This document shows, piece by piece, positions 1 through 5,943 of a stretch of DNA of 7,105 nt; position 1 is the first letter of the stretch; every line of letters starts with the position of its first letter. Under the pieces are notes generated by a model. The model did not search any database. It had not been told where the DNA came from and worked only from the letters and a program-made list of their open reading frames with translations. A program made the translations under genes and the position numbers. Source of the stretch: Planctomycetes bacterium UBA2386 (lineage in GTDB: Bacteria; Planctomycetota; UBA1135; UBA2386). Location of the stretch: contig DDSQ01000191.1 in NCBI GenBank assembly GCA_002343845.1, positions 1 to 7,105 on the forward strand, given 5' to 3'.

Positions 1-1
1 G

Positions 2-214
2 CTCAAGGACCTGCTGATCGAAGAAGCCGCGCGCGGCACCACGGTGATGCTGTCGACGCACGGGCTCGAACTCGCCGAGCAGATCTGCCACCGCGTCGGC
101 ATCCTGGCGCGCGGCCGGCTCGGCGCCGAAGGCACCGTCGCCGAACTGCGCGCGCAGAACGGCAACCGTTCGCTCGAAGACGTGTTCCTCGCCACCACCG
201 CCGCGCTCGGATGA
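2..214 (+). CDS. ABC transporter ATP-binding protein (C-terminal fragment, 5' end outside window)
   Basis: These are the last 70 residues of an ABC-type ATPase that would power the permease encoded immediately downstream. The fragment contains the H-loop (switch) motif STHGLE, with the histidine at fragment residue 20, followed by the typical 'AEQICHRVGILARGRL' stretch and the 'EGTVAELR' segment that close the nucleotide-binding domain of ABC-2 and drug-export ATPases. A short tail (SLEDVFLATT) follows, as in this subfamily where 'LEDVFL' is common. Walker A, the signature motif and Walker B lie before the window. The stop TGA (212-214) overlaps the permease ATG (211-213) in an ATGA arrangement, which indicates translational coupling. 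The family is certain. The transported substrate cannot be told. Confidence 0.93.
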   Translation, partial: LKDLLIEEAARGTTVMLSTHGLELAEQICHRVGILARGRLGAEGTVAELRAQNGNRSLEDVFLATTAALG

Positions 215-1848
215 AGCTGCTGCGCGCCGACCTGCAGGTGCTCGGCAACCTGGCGACCACGCGCACCGGCCGCCGGCTCGCGCTCGGCACCGGCATCGGC
301 CTGCTGCTGCTCGGCATGCTCGCGTGGTGGTTCGCCGCGGCGGTGCTCGACAACCGCCAGGTGCAGTCGCTGCTGCAGCGCACGGCCAGCGACCCGGTCC
401 ATGGCCTGCTCGGCTACGGCCTGCTCGCCTGTCCTCTGGTCGCGACCTGGCTCGGGCTCGCGCTCGCGCAACGCCAGCTGTTCGACGCGAGCGAACTGCC
501 GCTGTGGCGGCAGGCGCCGCTGTCGCGAACACGACCGGCGCTGCAGGTGCTGGCGCGCGCGACCTTCCTCTCCACCTGCTGGGCGCTGGCGCTCGCCGGC
601 CCGTTCGCCACCGCGGTGCTGCTGCGCCACGGCGCTCCGTGGTGGTCGTTCGCCCTCGTCCCGATCGCGGTGCTCGGCGGCACCGCGCCGCTGCTGTCGC
701 TGCTGCTGGCGGTGCACATCGTGCTGGTGCGCGCGTTCGCCGGTCGCTGGCTGCGCCTGTTGTTCGCGTGCCTCGGCGCACTCGCCTCGGTGGCGTTCTC
801 GACCTGGTTGCTGCTGACGATGTTCACGCGCAGCGGCGACCGCGCCCACGACGTCGTCGCCGCCGCGCGCACGCCGCACGAACTGCCGTGGACGGTCGAT
901 GCCGGCGCGGCACTGCTCGGCGCCGCGGCGAACGGCAGCCTCGACGGTCGCGCGCTGCTCGTCGTCGGCGGCTGGATCGTGGCCTCGTTCGTGGTGTTCC
1001 GCCTCGCGGCGCAACTGCACCCCCGCGCCGTCGAACGCCATCTGGCCGCCGAACCGCCGATCTGGCGATCCGCCGGCCGGCGCTGGCCGCAGGCGCTCAC
1101 GTCCGTCGTCCGGCGCAAGGAATGGGCGCAGTTGCTGCAGCAGCCCGGCGCCGTGATCGGGTTCCTCGTGTTCGCGCTGCTGGTGTTCGCGCTGGCGAAG
1201 GAACGCGTGCTGGTCGGCAGCCTGCTCGGCAACCCGCGCGTGCCGACGTTCGCACTGCACGCCGTCGTGATGTGCGCGCAGTGGTTCCTCGCGGTGATGC
1301 TGGTGCTCTACGCGCACATGGGCCGGCTCGTGCTGTGGGACGGTCCGCAGTGGTCGCTGTGGGTGTGCTCCCCCGCCAACCCGGCGGCGATCCTGCGCGG
1401 CAAGCTGCAGGCGGTGTTCGTGCTGCTGCTGTGGCCGCTGCTGCTGGTCGCCGTCGCCGGCGTGCTGGTGCTCGACGTCGAACCGCGCACGCTGCTCGCG
1501 TTCTCGGGCATCGCGATCGGCGGCACGCTGGCCGCTGTCGGCGTGCTCGCGGTCGTCGGCACCTGGCCGCAGCTCATGCGCCCCGATGACGGTCACGTCG
1601 CGCAAGGCGGACGTGGCTTCCTAGCCGCACTGCTGCTGGTCGTCGCGTTCGAACTGGCCGCGGCCCCGGGCGTCGCCGCGTGGCTGTGGCTGAACGCGCA
1701 CACCCGGCACCGCCTGCTCACGGTCGACGAGGCGCTCGCGTGGACACCGTGGGTCGTCGCCGCCGCGATCGTCTACGGGGCCGTCGTCGCGTCGCTCGGA
1801 GCCTGGATCGGCGCGCGCAACTTCCGCCGGCTGCTGCGCCCGCGGTGA
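211..1848 (+). CDS. ABC-2-like exporter permease, 12 predicted membrane helices
   Basis: Integral membrane partner (545 aa) of the upstream ATPase. Hydrophobic segments lie at about residues 24-46, 66-86, 117-139, 146-175, 180-204, 246-267, 313-330, 349-368, 400-421, 427-450, 468-494 and 511-534, giving roughly 12 helices. The two halves look alike. A basic segment precedes the first helix of each half (RADLQVL near 5-11, RRKEWAQLLQQPG at 301-313). Each half then has an 'LW...P' stretch before a helix: WRQAPLSRTRP at about 99-109 and WVCSPANPAAILRGK at 384-398, similar to the 'sP.s...ll.gK' segment of ABC-2 permeases. I infer a fused pair of 6-helix units, as in the large ABC-2-type permeases of about 540 residues. 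The ATG is fixed by the 4-bp overlap with the ATPase stop. Substrate unknown. Confidence 0.88.
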   Translation: MKLLRADLQVLGNLATTRTGRRLALGTGIGLLLLGMLAWWFAAAVLDNRQVQSLLQRTASDPVHGLLGYGLLACPLVATWLGLALAQRQLFDASELPLWRQAPLSRTRPALQVLARATFLSTCWALALAGPFATAVLLRHGAPWWSFALVPIAVLGGTAPLLSLLLAVHIVLVRAFAGRWLRLLFACLGALASVAFSTWLLLTMFTRSGDRAHDVVAAARTPHELPWTVDAGAALLGAAANGSLDGRALLVVGGWIVASFVVFRLAAQLHPRAVERHLAAEPPIWRSAGRRWPQALTSVVRRKEWAQLLQQPGAVIGFLVFALLVFALAKERVLVGSLLGNPRVPTFALHAVVMCAQWFLAVMLVLYAHMGRLVLWDGPQWSLWVCSPANPAAILRGKLQAVFVLLLWPLLLVAVAGVLVLDVEPRTLLAFSGIAIGGTLAAVGVLAVVGTWPQLMRPDDGHVAQGGRGFLAALLLVVAFELAAAPGVAAWLWLNAHTRHRLLTVDEALAWTPWVVAAAIVYGAVVASLGAWIGARNFRRLLRPR

Positions 1849-1854
1849 TTCCCG

Positions 1855-2109
1855 TCAGGCCGACGTGCCCGGCACCGGCGGCAAGCAACGCCCCCGCGTT
1901 CGCGCCATGCGAAACGGCACCACGCCGAGCCAGGCGGTGCCAGCGAACGTCTCGACCTCGACGCCCGCGGGCAGGTGCTGCTGCAGCGTCGCCGCCGCGA
2001 TCGGCCAGTGGAGAAACGCCAGATCCTCCCAGTCCATCGTCATCACCCACGGCCGCGGCGGCAGCGGCCAGGGACGATGCTCGGTGTGCAGCAGGGCGGG
2101 GTGAGGCAC
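1855..2109 (-). pseudogene. Truncated DUF2071 (YqjF-like) protein, N-terminal fragment
   Basis: Read on the minus strand, this frame gives an 84-residue product. Its sequence matches what I know of the DUF2071 family N-terminus: an 'HRPWPLPPRPWVM' lead, then MDWEDLAFLHWPI, then LPAGVEVETFAGTAWLGVV, then PFRM, then LPPVPGTSA. In intact members (usually over 200 aa) that last motif continues as 'F.ELNVRTYV'. Here a TGA comes directly after the Ala, and none of the three following frames recovers the expected continuation before the end of the permease gene at 1848. The likely start is GTG at 2109; ATG codons at 2043 and 2037 would remove the conserved lead. No frameshift or internal stop occurs within the retained part. 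I infer that a deletion removed the 3' two thirds. A functional mini-protein is possible but less likely. The function of DUF2071 proteins is poorly known. Confidence 0.72.
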
Positions 2110-2118
2110 GCGACGCGC

Positions 2119-2124
2119 TACGAT
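2119..2124 (+). promoter_or_regulatory. Possible -10 element (TACGAT) directly before an ATG
   Basis: TACGAT ends six bases before the ATG at 2131, within the only A/T-rich patch (CTACGATACG) in the 22-bp divergent gap. This spacing would put the transcription start at or next to the ATG, as in leaderless mRNAs, and no Shine-Dalgarno sequence is visible. The opposite strand of the same patch reads TATCGT, 11 bases before the GTG of the DUF2071 fragment, so overlapping divergent promoters are possible. I see no clear -35 element, so this is weak. Confidence 0.3.
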
Positions 2125-2130
2125 ACGGCG

Positions 2131-3384
2131 ATGCTGCTGCCGACACGCATGGTCGCATGGGCCCTGGCCGGGGCGTTCGCGACCGCGCAAGACGATGTGC
2201 GCGACCGCGTCGTTCGCACCGACGGCCGCGAAGTGAACGGCCGCGTCGTCGCGCCGTGGGCGAAGGACGAACTCGTGCTCGTGCAGGGCGGCAAGCGCGT
2301 GCGCATCGCCAGGACGGACGTCGCGTCGATGGACCTCGTCGGCGATCGCCTGCGCGCGTTCGCCGAGCGACGCGTGCGCCAGCAGGACAGCACCAAGGCG
2401 CAGCAGTTCCTCGTCGACCAGGCGCAGGGTGCTGGCCTGCCCGGCATCGCCCGGCTGCAGGCGATGTGGCTCGCGCTGCGCGACGACGCCGACGAGAAGG
2501 CGCACCGCTTCCTCGGGCACACCAAGGGACCGAAGGGCTGGCTCTGGGAACACGACGGCAAGCGGATGACCCGCGAGCAGCTCGAAGTCGCGTTGGCGAA
2601 GAGCCCGATGACGCTGCGCGGCGAGCGCTTCACGCTGCGGCTCGACGGCGGCCTCGAGCGTTCGGTCGCGGCACTGCTCGACCTCGAGCTGCTCGGGGTG
2701 GCGTGGTTTCTGCAGTTCGGCGCCGAACTCGATCTGCACGAAGCACTCGAGCCGATCGACGTGGTCGCGTCGCGCAACGGCGATGCGTTTCCGAAGTGGG
2801 GCTTCCGGCCGCTGCCGTACTACGTACCCCCGCCGCACGGGGACGAGGCGCGCACGTTCTGGTTCGGCCCCGCGCCAACGCGCCCCGAGCGGCTGTTCTT
2901 CGTCGGGACGCAGGGCCTGCTCTACCGCTCGCTGATCGGCGAGGTCGATCGCCAGGACGATCGCGACCGCGTCTGCGCGTGGCTCGAAGTCGGGCTGGGC
3001 ATGCGCATGGAACTGACGATGCAGGGGCCCGCCGGCTTCGCGGCGCCGGGGCCGCTGCGCAGCAAGGACGTGCAGGCCCTGAGCGCGCTCGGCCGCGGCT
3101 ATCGGCTCACCCACCTGCTGCACCTGCCGATGTACGGCGGCTTCTACCTGACCGACGACACGGCAACGGCGACCAACTGGAGCGCCGCAACGATGTTCGT
3201 CGGCTGGCTGCTCGAGCCCGACAACCAGCCGGCGACCCGCGCGCCGTTCCTCGCCTTCGTCGTCGCAGCGCTGCGCGACCGCAAGGGCGACAGCAGCTCG
3301 GCGTTCGACAAGGCGATGGGCACGCGGGTCGAGAACCTCGACGAGCCGTGGCGCGCCTGGCTGGCGAAAACCGCAGGCTATTAG
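2131..3384 (+). CDS. Secreted protein of unknown function; gluzincin (peptidase MA)-like layout without HExxH
   Basis: A 417-residue protein with a signal peptide (hydrophobic residues 7-17, probable cleavage after ATA at 17-19). Residues 24-70 resemble the small beta module 'DGREVNGRV...DELVLVQGGKRVRI' often found at the start of planctomycete secreted proteins. Residues 163-222 follow the pattern that opens peptidase-MA/DUF1570-type domains: FTLRLDGGLERSVAALLD, then 'FLQFGAELDL', then 'IDVVASRNGDAFPKW'. Residues 283-294 (AWLEVGLGMRME) look like the 'WL.EGLA.yfe' helix that follows the zinc motif. The C-terminus (FLAFVVAALR, then SSAFDKAMG, then 'LDEPWRAWL' at 403-411) also fits. The place expected for HExxH (about 258-270, VGTQGLLYRSLIG) has no histidine, so it would not be a zinc peptidase. 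This assignment is inference from pattern. ATG 2131 is preferred over 1975, because the upstream codons overlap the DUF2071 fragment antisense and lack a signal peptide; ATG 2149 is an alternative. Confidence 0.8.
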   Translation: MLLPTRMVAWALAGAFATAQDDVRDRVVRTDGREVNGRVVAPWAKDELVLVQGGKRVRIARTDVASMDLVGDRLRAFAERRVRQQDSTKAQQFLVDQAQGAGLPGIARLQAMWLALRDDADEKAHRFLGHTKGPKGWLWEHDGKRMTREQLEVALAKSPMTLRGERFTLRLDGGLERSVAALLDLELLGVAWFLQFGAELDLHEALEPIDVVASRNGDAFPKWGFRPLPYYVPPPHGDEARTFWFGPAPTRPERLFFVGTQGLLYRSLIGEVDRQDDRDRVCAWLEVGLGMRMELTMQGPAGFAAPGPLRSKDVQALSALGRGYRLTHLLHLPMYGGFYLTDDTATATNWSAATMFVGWLLEPDNQPATRAPFLAFVVAALRDRKGDSSSAFDKAMGTRVENLDEPWRAWLAKTAGY

Positions 3385-3429
3385 GCTAGGCGAAGTGACG
3401 GTCTCAGCCACGCCCGCAGGAGCCGACGC

Positions 3430-3455
3430 CCGCCGAGCCGGGCGCGGCTCAGCGG
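3430..3455 (+). other. GC-rich imperfect hairpin in intergenic region
   Basis: CCGC-c-GAGCCG (3430-3440) can pair with CGGCTC-a-GCGG (3445-3455) around a GGCG loop, giving ten base pairs with one mismatch. It lies 45 bases past the stop of the secreted-protein gene and 20 bases before the candidate leader ORF ATG. There is no U-tract after it, so it does not fit a standard intrinsic terminator. It could be an RNA structure controlling the downstream gene, or chance in such GC-rich DNA. I see no convincing promoter in 3385-3475. Confidence 0.35.
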
Positions 3456-3475
3456 CGATGACGCCAGGAACGATC

Positions 3476-3526
3476 ATGTCCGGCGAACGCGCGTCGTGGA
3501 CCTGTGCTCCTGGGCCGCGACGGTGA
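3476..3526 (+). CDS. Possible 16-residue leader ORF before the APC transporter
   Basis: ATG at 3476 follows an AGGAA Shine-Dalgarno-like sequence (3467-3471) with a 4-base spacer (3472-3475). The frame encodes MSGERASWTCAPGPRR and stops at TGA 3524-3526, which overlaps the GTG at 3523 as GTGA. An in-frame ATG at 3458 would extend it to 22 residues. The AGGAA is the best ribosome-binding sequence in this interval, and none of the transporter's own candidate starts has one, so the small ORF may deliver ribosomes to the transporter by coupling. Its peptide has no recognisable family. It may equally be fortuitous, because short open frames are common at this GC content. Confidence 0.3.
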   Translation: MSGERASWTCAPGPRR

Positions 3527-4878
3527 GTACGCGCGATCCCGTGACGACCGACGACGAGGCCGGGCAGCGACCGCTCGGCGCCTTCGACATCGGCTGCGTG
3601 GTCGTCGGCGGCATCGTCGGCGTCGGCATCTTCTTCACGCCCGCTCGCGTCGCCGCAGCGCTCGACTCGCCAGCGCAGGTCATGCTCGCGTGGGCGCTGG
3701 GCGGCGTGCTCGCGGTGCTCGGCGCGCTCGTGTTCGCCGAACTCGCGACGATCGTGCCCGGCCACGGCGGCATCTTCCGCTACGTGCACGCCGCGTTCGG
3801 TCGCGTGCCAGCGTTCCTGTTCGGCTGGGCCAACTGGCTGGTGATCCAGGCCGGCGCGCTCGGCGTCGTCGGTCTCGTGCTCGTCGACAACCTCGAGGTC
3901 GTGCTCGGCGGCGCGCCGTTCGCGGCGGCCACCAAGGTCTGGCTCGCCGTGCTGCTGATGCTCGTGTTCACCGCCGTGAACGTGCTCGGCCTGCGGACGG
4001 GCAAGCGGGTGCAGAACACCCTCACCGTGCTGAAGATCGCCGCGATCCTGCTGCTGGCCGCGGTGGCGGTGGTCGCGCCGGAACGGCCGCCGGCCCCGCC
4101 GCTCACGCCGCGCGACGACGGGCTCTTGGCGATGCTCGCCGCGGCGATGCTGCCGGTGCTGTTCGCGATCGGCGGCTGGCAGCAGGGCTCGTTCCTCGCC
4201 GGCGCCGCCGCGCGCCCGCGGCGGGACGTGCCGCTCGGCATCCTGGCCGGCGTCGCCACCGTCGTGCTCGTCTACCTGCTGATCAACCTGGCCTACCTGT
4301 CGCTGCTCGGCTTCGACGGCGCGGCCCAGAGTCGCACCATCGGCGCCGATGCCGCGCGCGTGGCGCTCGGCGAAGGCGGCGGCCGCGTGCTCGCGCTGGC
4401 GATCGTGGTCTCGGCCGCCGGGATCATGAACACGATCTGCATGGCGCCGCCGTACGTGCTCTACGCGATGGCGCAGGAACGGCTGTTCCCCGCCGCGTTC
4501 GGCCGGCTGCACGACCGCTTGCGGACGCCGGTGCTCGCGGTGCTGGCGCAGGGTCTGTGGGCGGTCGCGCTGCTGCTGGTCGTGCACTTCGTGTTCGCCC
4601 GCGGCACCACGATGCACACCCTCGGCTTCGTCTGCGACGGCGTGGTGTTCGTCGACTGGATCTTCTACGCGGCGTGCGCGGCGGCGCTGCTGCGGCTGCG
4701 CGGACGGCGCACCGACGGCGCGCTGCGCATCCCGGGCGGTGGCATCGCCGCGATCCTGTTCCTGCTCGCGGCGCTGGCGATCACGGCCGGTGCACTGTGG
4801 CAGCAGGGCGCTGCCTCGCTCGCCGGTCTCGCCGTCGTGGTGCTGGGCCTGCCGTTCGCGTTGCGCCGACCGCGCTGA
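3523..4878 (+). CDS. APC-superfamily amino acid transporter
   Basis: A 451-residue inner-membrane permease of the amino acid-polyamine-organocation superfamily, most like LAT/SteT-type transporters. About 12 helices lie near residues 21-46, 53-77, 98-123, 137-157, 169-186, 200-218, 238-263, 288-314, 337-357, 367-390, 405-425 and 429-448. Helix 1 carries the unwound substrate-site motif GGIVGVGIF (29-37). Helix 2 and its loop have FAELATIVPGHGG then FRYV, the family's 'E.....P..GG.y.y' pattern, followed by 'FLFGWANWL'. Helix 6 has FAIGGWQQGSF (214-224). Start choice is uncertain: GTG 3523 overlaps the stop of a small upstream ORF, while GTG 3496 (+9 residues) and GTG 3541 (-6) are alternatives. 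None has its own Shine-Dalgarno. The substrate is probably an amino acid, but it cannot be read from sequence. Confidence 0.9.
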   Translation: MSTRDPVTTDDEAGQRPLGAFDIGCVVVGGIVGVGIFFTPARVAAALDSPAQVMLAWALGGVLAVLGALVFAELATIVPGHGGIFRYVHAAFGRVPAFLFGWANWLVIQAGALGVVGLVLVDNLEVVLGGAPFAAATKVWLAVLLMLVFTAVNVLGLRTGKRVQNTLTVLKIAAILLLAAVAVVAPERPPAPPLTPRDDGLLAMLAAAMLPVLFAIGGWQQGSFLAGAAARPRRDVPLGILAGVATVVLVYLLINLAYLSLLGFDGAAQSRTIGADAARVALGEGGGRVLALAIVVSAAGIMNTICMAPPYVLYAMAQERLFPAAFGRLHDRLRTPVLAVLAQGLWAVALLLVVHFVFARGTTMHTLGFVCDGVVFVDWIFYAACAAALLRLRGRRTDGALRIPGGGIAAILFLLAALAITAGALWQQGAASLAGLAVVVLGLPFALRRPR

Positions 4879-4881
4879 AGC

Positions 4882-5382
4882 TCACGAACGCGCGGCCGCG
4901 GCGCACGCAGCCAGCGCCTCGCCGTCGAGCCGGCACACCCGCCAGTCGGCGAGCAGTTGCGCGCCCTGCCGTTCGTAGAAGCCGATCGCGGAGGTGTTCC
5001 AGTCGAGCACCTGCCAGTCCAGCCGCGGGCAGCCGCGCGCGACGGCGACCGCGGCGACGGCGCGCAGCAGCGCGAGCCCCACGCCGCGCCCGCGGAACTC
5101 CGGCCGCACGAACAGGTCCTCGAGGTGCAGGCAGGGTTGGGTGCGGAACGTCGAGTAGGTCGCGAAGAACAGCGCGAAGCCGGCAGGTTCGCCGTCGCAT
5201 TCGGCGAGCAGCGCGCCGCAGGCGGGCACTGCGCCGAACAGATGCAGATGCAGCCGCCGTTCGTCGAGATCGAGCCGGTGCTCGAGCTTCTCGTAGCGGG
5301 CGAGATCGCGGATGAACGTCGCGATCTGCGGCACGTCGGCCGGAACCGCCGGGCGCACGAGCAGCGAAGGGGCGGCGGTCAT
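4882..5382 (-). CDS. GNAT N-acetyltransferase, SSAT-like (diamine/thialysine acetyltransferase family)
   Basis: A 166-residue cytoplasmic acetyl-CoA-dependent N-acetyltransferase. It opens with the family's VRPAVPADVPQI then 'FIRDLARYEKLEH' (9-35). Strand 4 is LHLEDLFV (85-92), with E88/D89 matching the acidic pair of human spermidine/spermine N1-acetyltransferase. The acetyl-CoA pyrophosphate loop R97-GR-G100-V-G102 fits R/Q-x-x-G-x-G. 'WQVLDWN' (123-129) and FYERQGA (135-141) follow, with Y136 at the place of the catalytic tyrosine. The whole sequence fits the bacterial SSAT-like subgroup, whose substrates include polyamines, thialysine and other small amines; which applies here is unknown. 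It starts 29 bases after the infA stop on the same strand, so it is probably co-transcribed with infA. No clear Shine-Dalgarno is visible. Its stop lies 3 bp from the stop of the convergent transporter. Confidence 0.92.
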   Translation of the reverse strand: MTAAPSLLVRPAVPADVPQIATFIRDLARYEKLEHRLDLDERRLHLHLFGAVPACGALLAECDGEPAGFALFFATYSTFRTQPCLHLEDLFVRPEFRGRGVGLALLRAVAAVAVARGCPRLDWQVLDWNTSAIGFYERQGAQLLADWRVCRLDGEALAACAAAARS

Positions 5383-5411
5383 GGCATCGCGGCGCTTGCC
5401 GCGGGGCGCGC

Positions 5412-5627
5412 TCAGGCGCGGTAGGTGATGCGGCCGCGGGTCAGGTCGTACGGCGACAGTTCGACGGTGACGCGATCGCCCGGGATGATGCGGATGTAGT
5501 TCTTGCGCATCTTGCCGGAGATGTGCGCGAGCACGGTGTGCCCGCCGTCCACCTGGATGCGGAACTTCGTGTTGGCGAGGGTTTCGACGACCGTACCGTC
5601 GAGGACGATGGCTTCTTCTTTCGGCAC
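5412..5627 (-). CDS. infA: Translation initiation factor IF-1
   Basis: A 71-residue protein forming one OB-fold (S1-like) domain. It binds the 30S A site next to IF-2 and IF-3 during initiation. The highly conserved segments [50 protein letters not shown] and the end TYRA are all present, and the length equals the usual 71-72 residues. The start is GTG at 5627 (protein MPKEEAIVL...), because GGAG lies five bases upstream and intact IF-1 proteins begin just before this 'KEEA' segment. An in-frame ATG at 5672 would add a non-conserved [15 protein letters not shown] extension and is rejected. It is the first gene of a probable operon with the acetyltransferase. A GTG start on an essential, usually abundant factor is mildly notable. 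Confidence 0.97.
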   Translation of the reverse strand: MPKEEAIVLDGTVVETLANTKFRIQVDGGHTVLAHISGKMRKNYIRIIPGDRVTVELSPYDLTRGRITYRA

Positions 5628-5632
5628 AAACA

Positions 5633-5636
5633 CTCC
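5633..5636 (-). promoter_or_regulatory. Ribosome binding site of infA (GGAG)
   Basis: GGAG on the minus strand, five bases before GTG 5627. It is one of the clearest Shine-Dalgarno sequences in the window and decides the infA start in favour of the GTG over the upstream ATG at 5672. Confidence 0.8.
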
Positions 5637-5647
5637 AGTGGCGGGGT

Positions 5648-5679
5648 GGCGCGCGGCCGTCGGCGCCGCCACGCGCGCC
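5648..5679 (-). other. Inverted repeat in the infA 5' leader
   Basis: GGCGCGCG (5648-5655) and CGCGCGCC (5672-5679) form a perfect 8-bp stem with a 16-base loop that itself contains the palindrome GGCGCC (5662-5667). It sits in the predicted roughly 80-base leader of infA, ending about 11 bases before the Shine-Dalgarno. It could fold in the mRNA and affect infA translation. Such repeats can also arise by chance in DNA this rich in G and C. Confidence 0.35.
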
Positions 5680-5715
5680 GGGACCGTGCTGCGCGGATGA
5701 CGCAGCGGGCCGAGC

Positions 5716-5745
5716 AGTGTAGGCGGGCCACGGCCAATCGATCAA
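5716..5745 (-). promoter_or_regulatory. Sigma70-type promoter of infA
   Basis: On the minus strand, TTGATC (5745-5740) and TACACT (5721-5716) are separated by 18 bases. Each hexamer matches four of six consensus positions (TTGACA, TATAAT), and both stand out in an otherwise GC-rich background. The predicted transcription start is near 5709, giving a leader of about 80 bases before GTG 5627. This is the strongest promoter candidate in the window. Confidence 0.6.
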
Positions 5746-5943
5746 GCGGGGGTGCCCGGGCGGCAGTTCCGTCGCCACGGGAACGGTGCGGCAGGGTCCA
5801 CACGCGACATCGCGGTTCGCGGGCCGACGCGCGCACGAACGTCGCCGGGTGTCGCCATCGGGTCGCCCGCTCGAGCGACAGGCGAAACGTCCGCCGGACG
5901 CATCGTGGCATCAGTGCCGTCGCCGCGCCACGATCGTCGATGG
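5746..5943. other. Intergenic region between infA promoter and methyltransferase
   Basis: About 200 bases with no gene I can support on either strand; open frames here are basic, low-complexity translations of GC-rich DNA. The plus-strand promoter of the methyltransferase should lie here, but I find no convincing -35/-10 pair. A CACGAT sits about ten bases before ATG 5944 and is only weakly -10-like. An inverted repeat GTTCC...GGAAC occurs at 5766-5784 and could be a regulator site or chance. Confidence 0.5.

Noticed and set aside
1975..2130. N-terminal extension of the secreted protein to ATG 1975
   Set aside because: The extra residues are basic and low in complexity, lie antisense to the DUF2071 fragment, and would bury the signal peptide that begins at 2131.
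1855..4617. A 920-codon open frame on the minus strand
   Set aside because: Most of it is antisense to the secreted-protein and APC genes and translates to R/H/E/Q-rich sequence without family features. Only its last ~84 codons (DUF2071) are meaningful.
3504..5315. A 603-codon plus-strand open frame, very rich in Arg
   Set aside because: It is a shifted frame over the APC transporter and antisense to the acetyltransferase. The composition is that of a GC-rich shadow.
5628..5672. Longer IF-1 from ATG 5672 (86 residues)
   Set aside because: The extension is not IF-1-like, the start lies inside the inverted repeat, and GTG 5627 has a well-placed GGAG and gives the normal IF-1 length.
5752..5943. 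Longer methyltransferase from ATG 5752 (275 residues)
   Set aside because: The extra 64 residues are basic and compositionally biased, with no methyltransferase features, and look like translated intergenic DNA.
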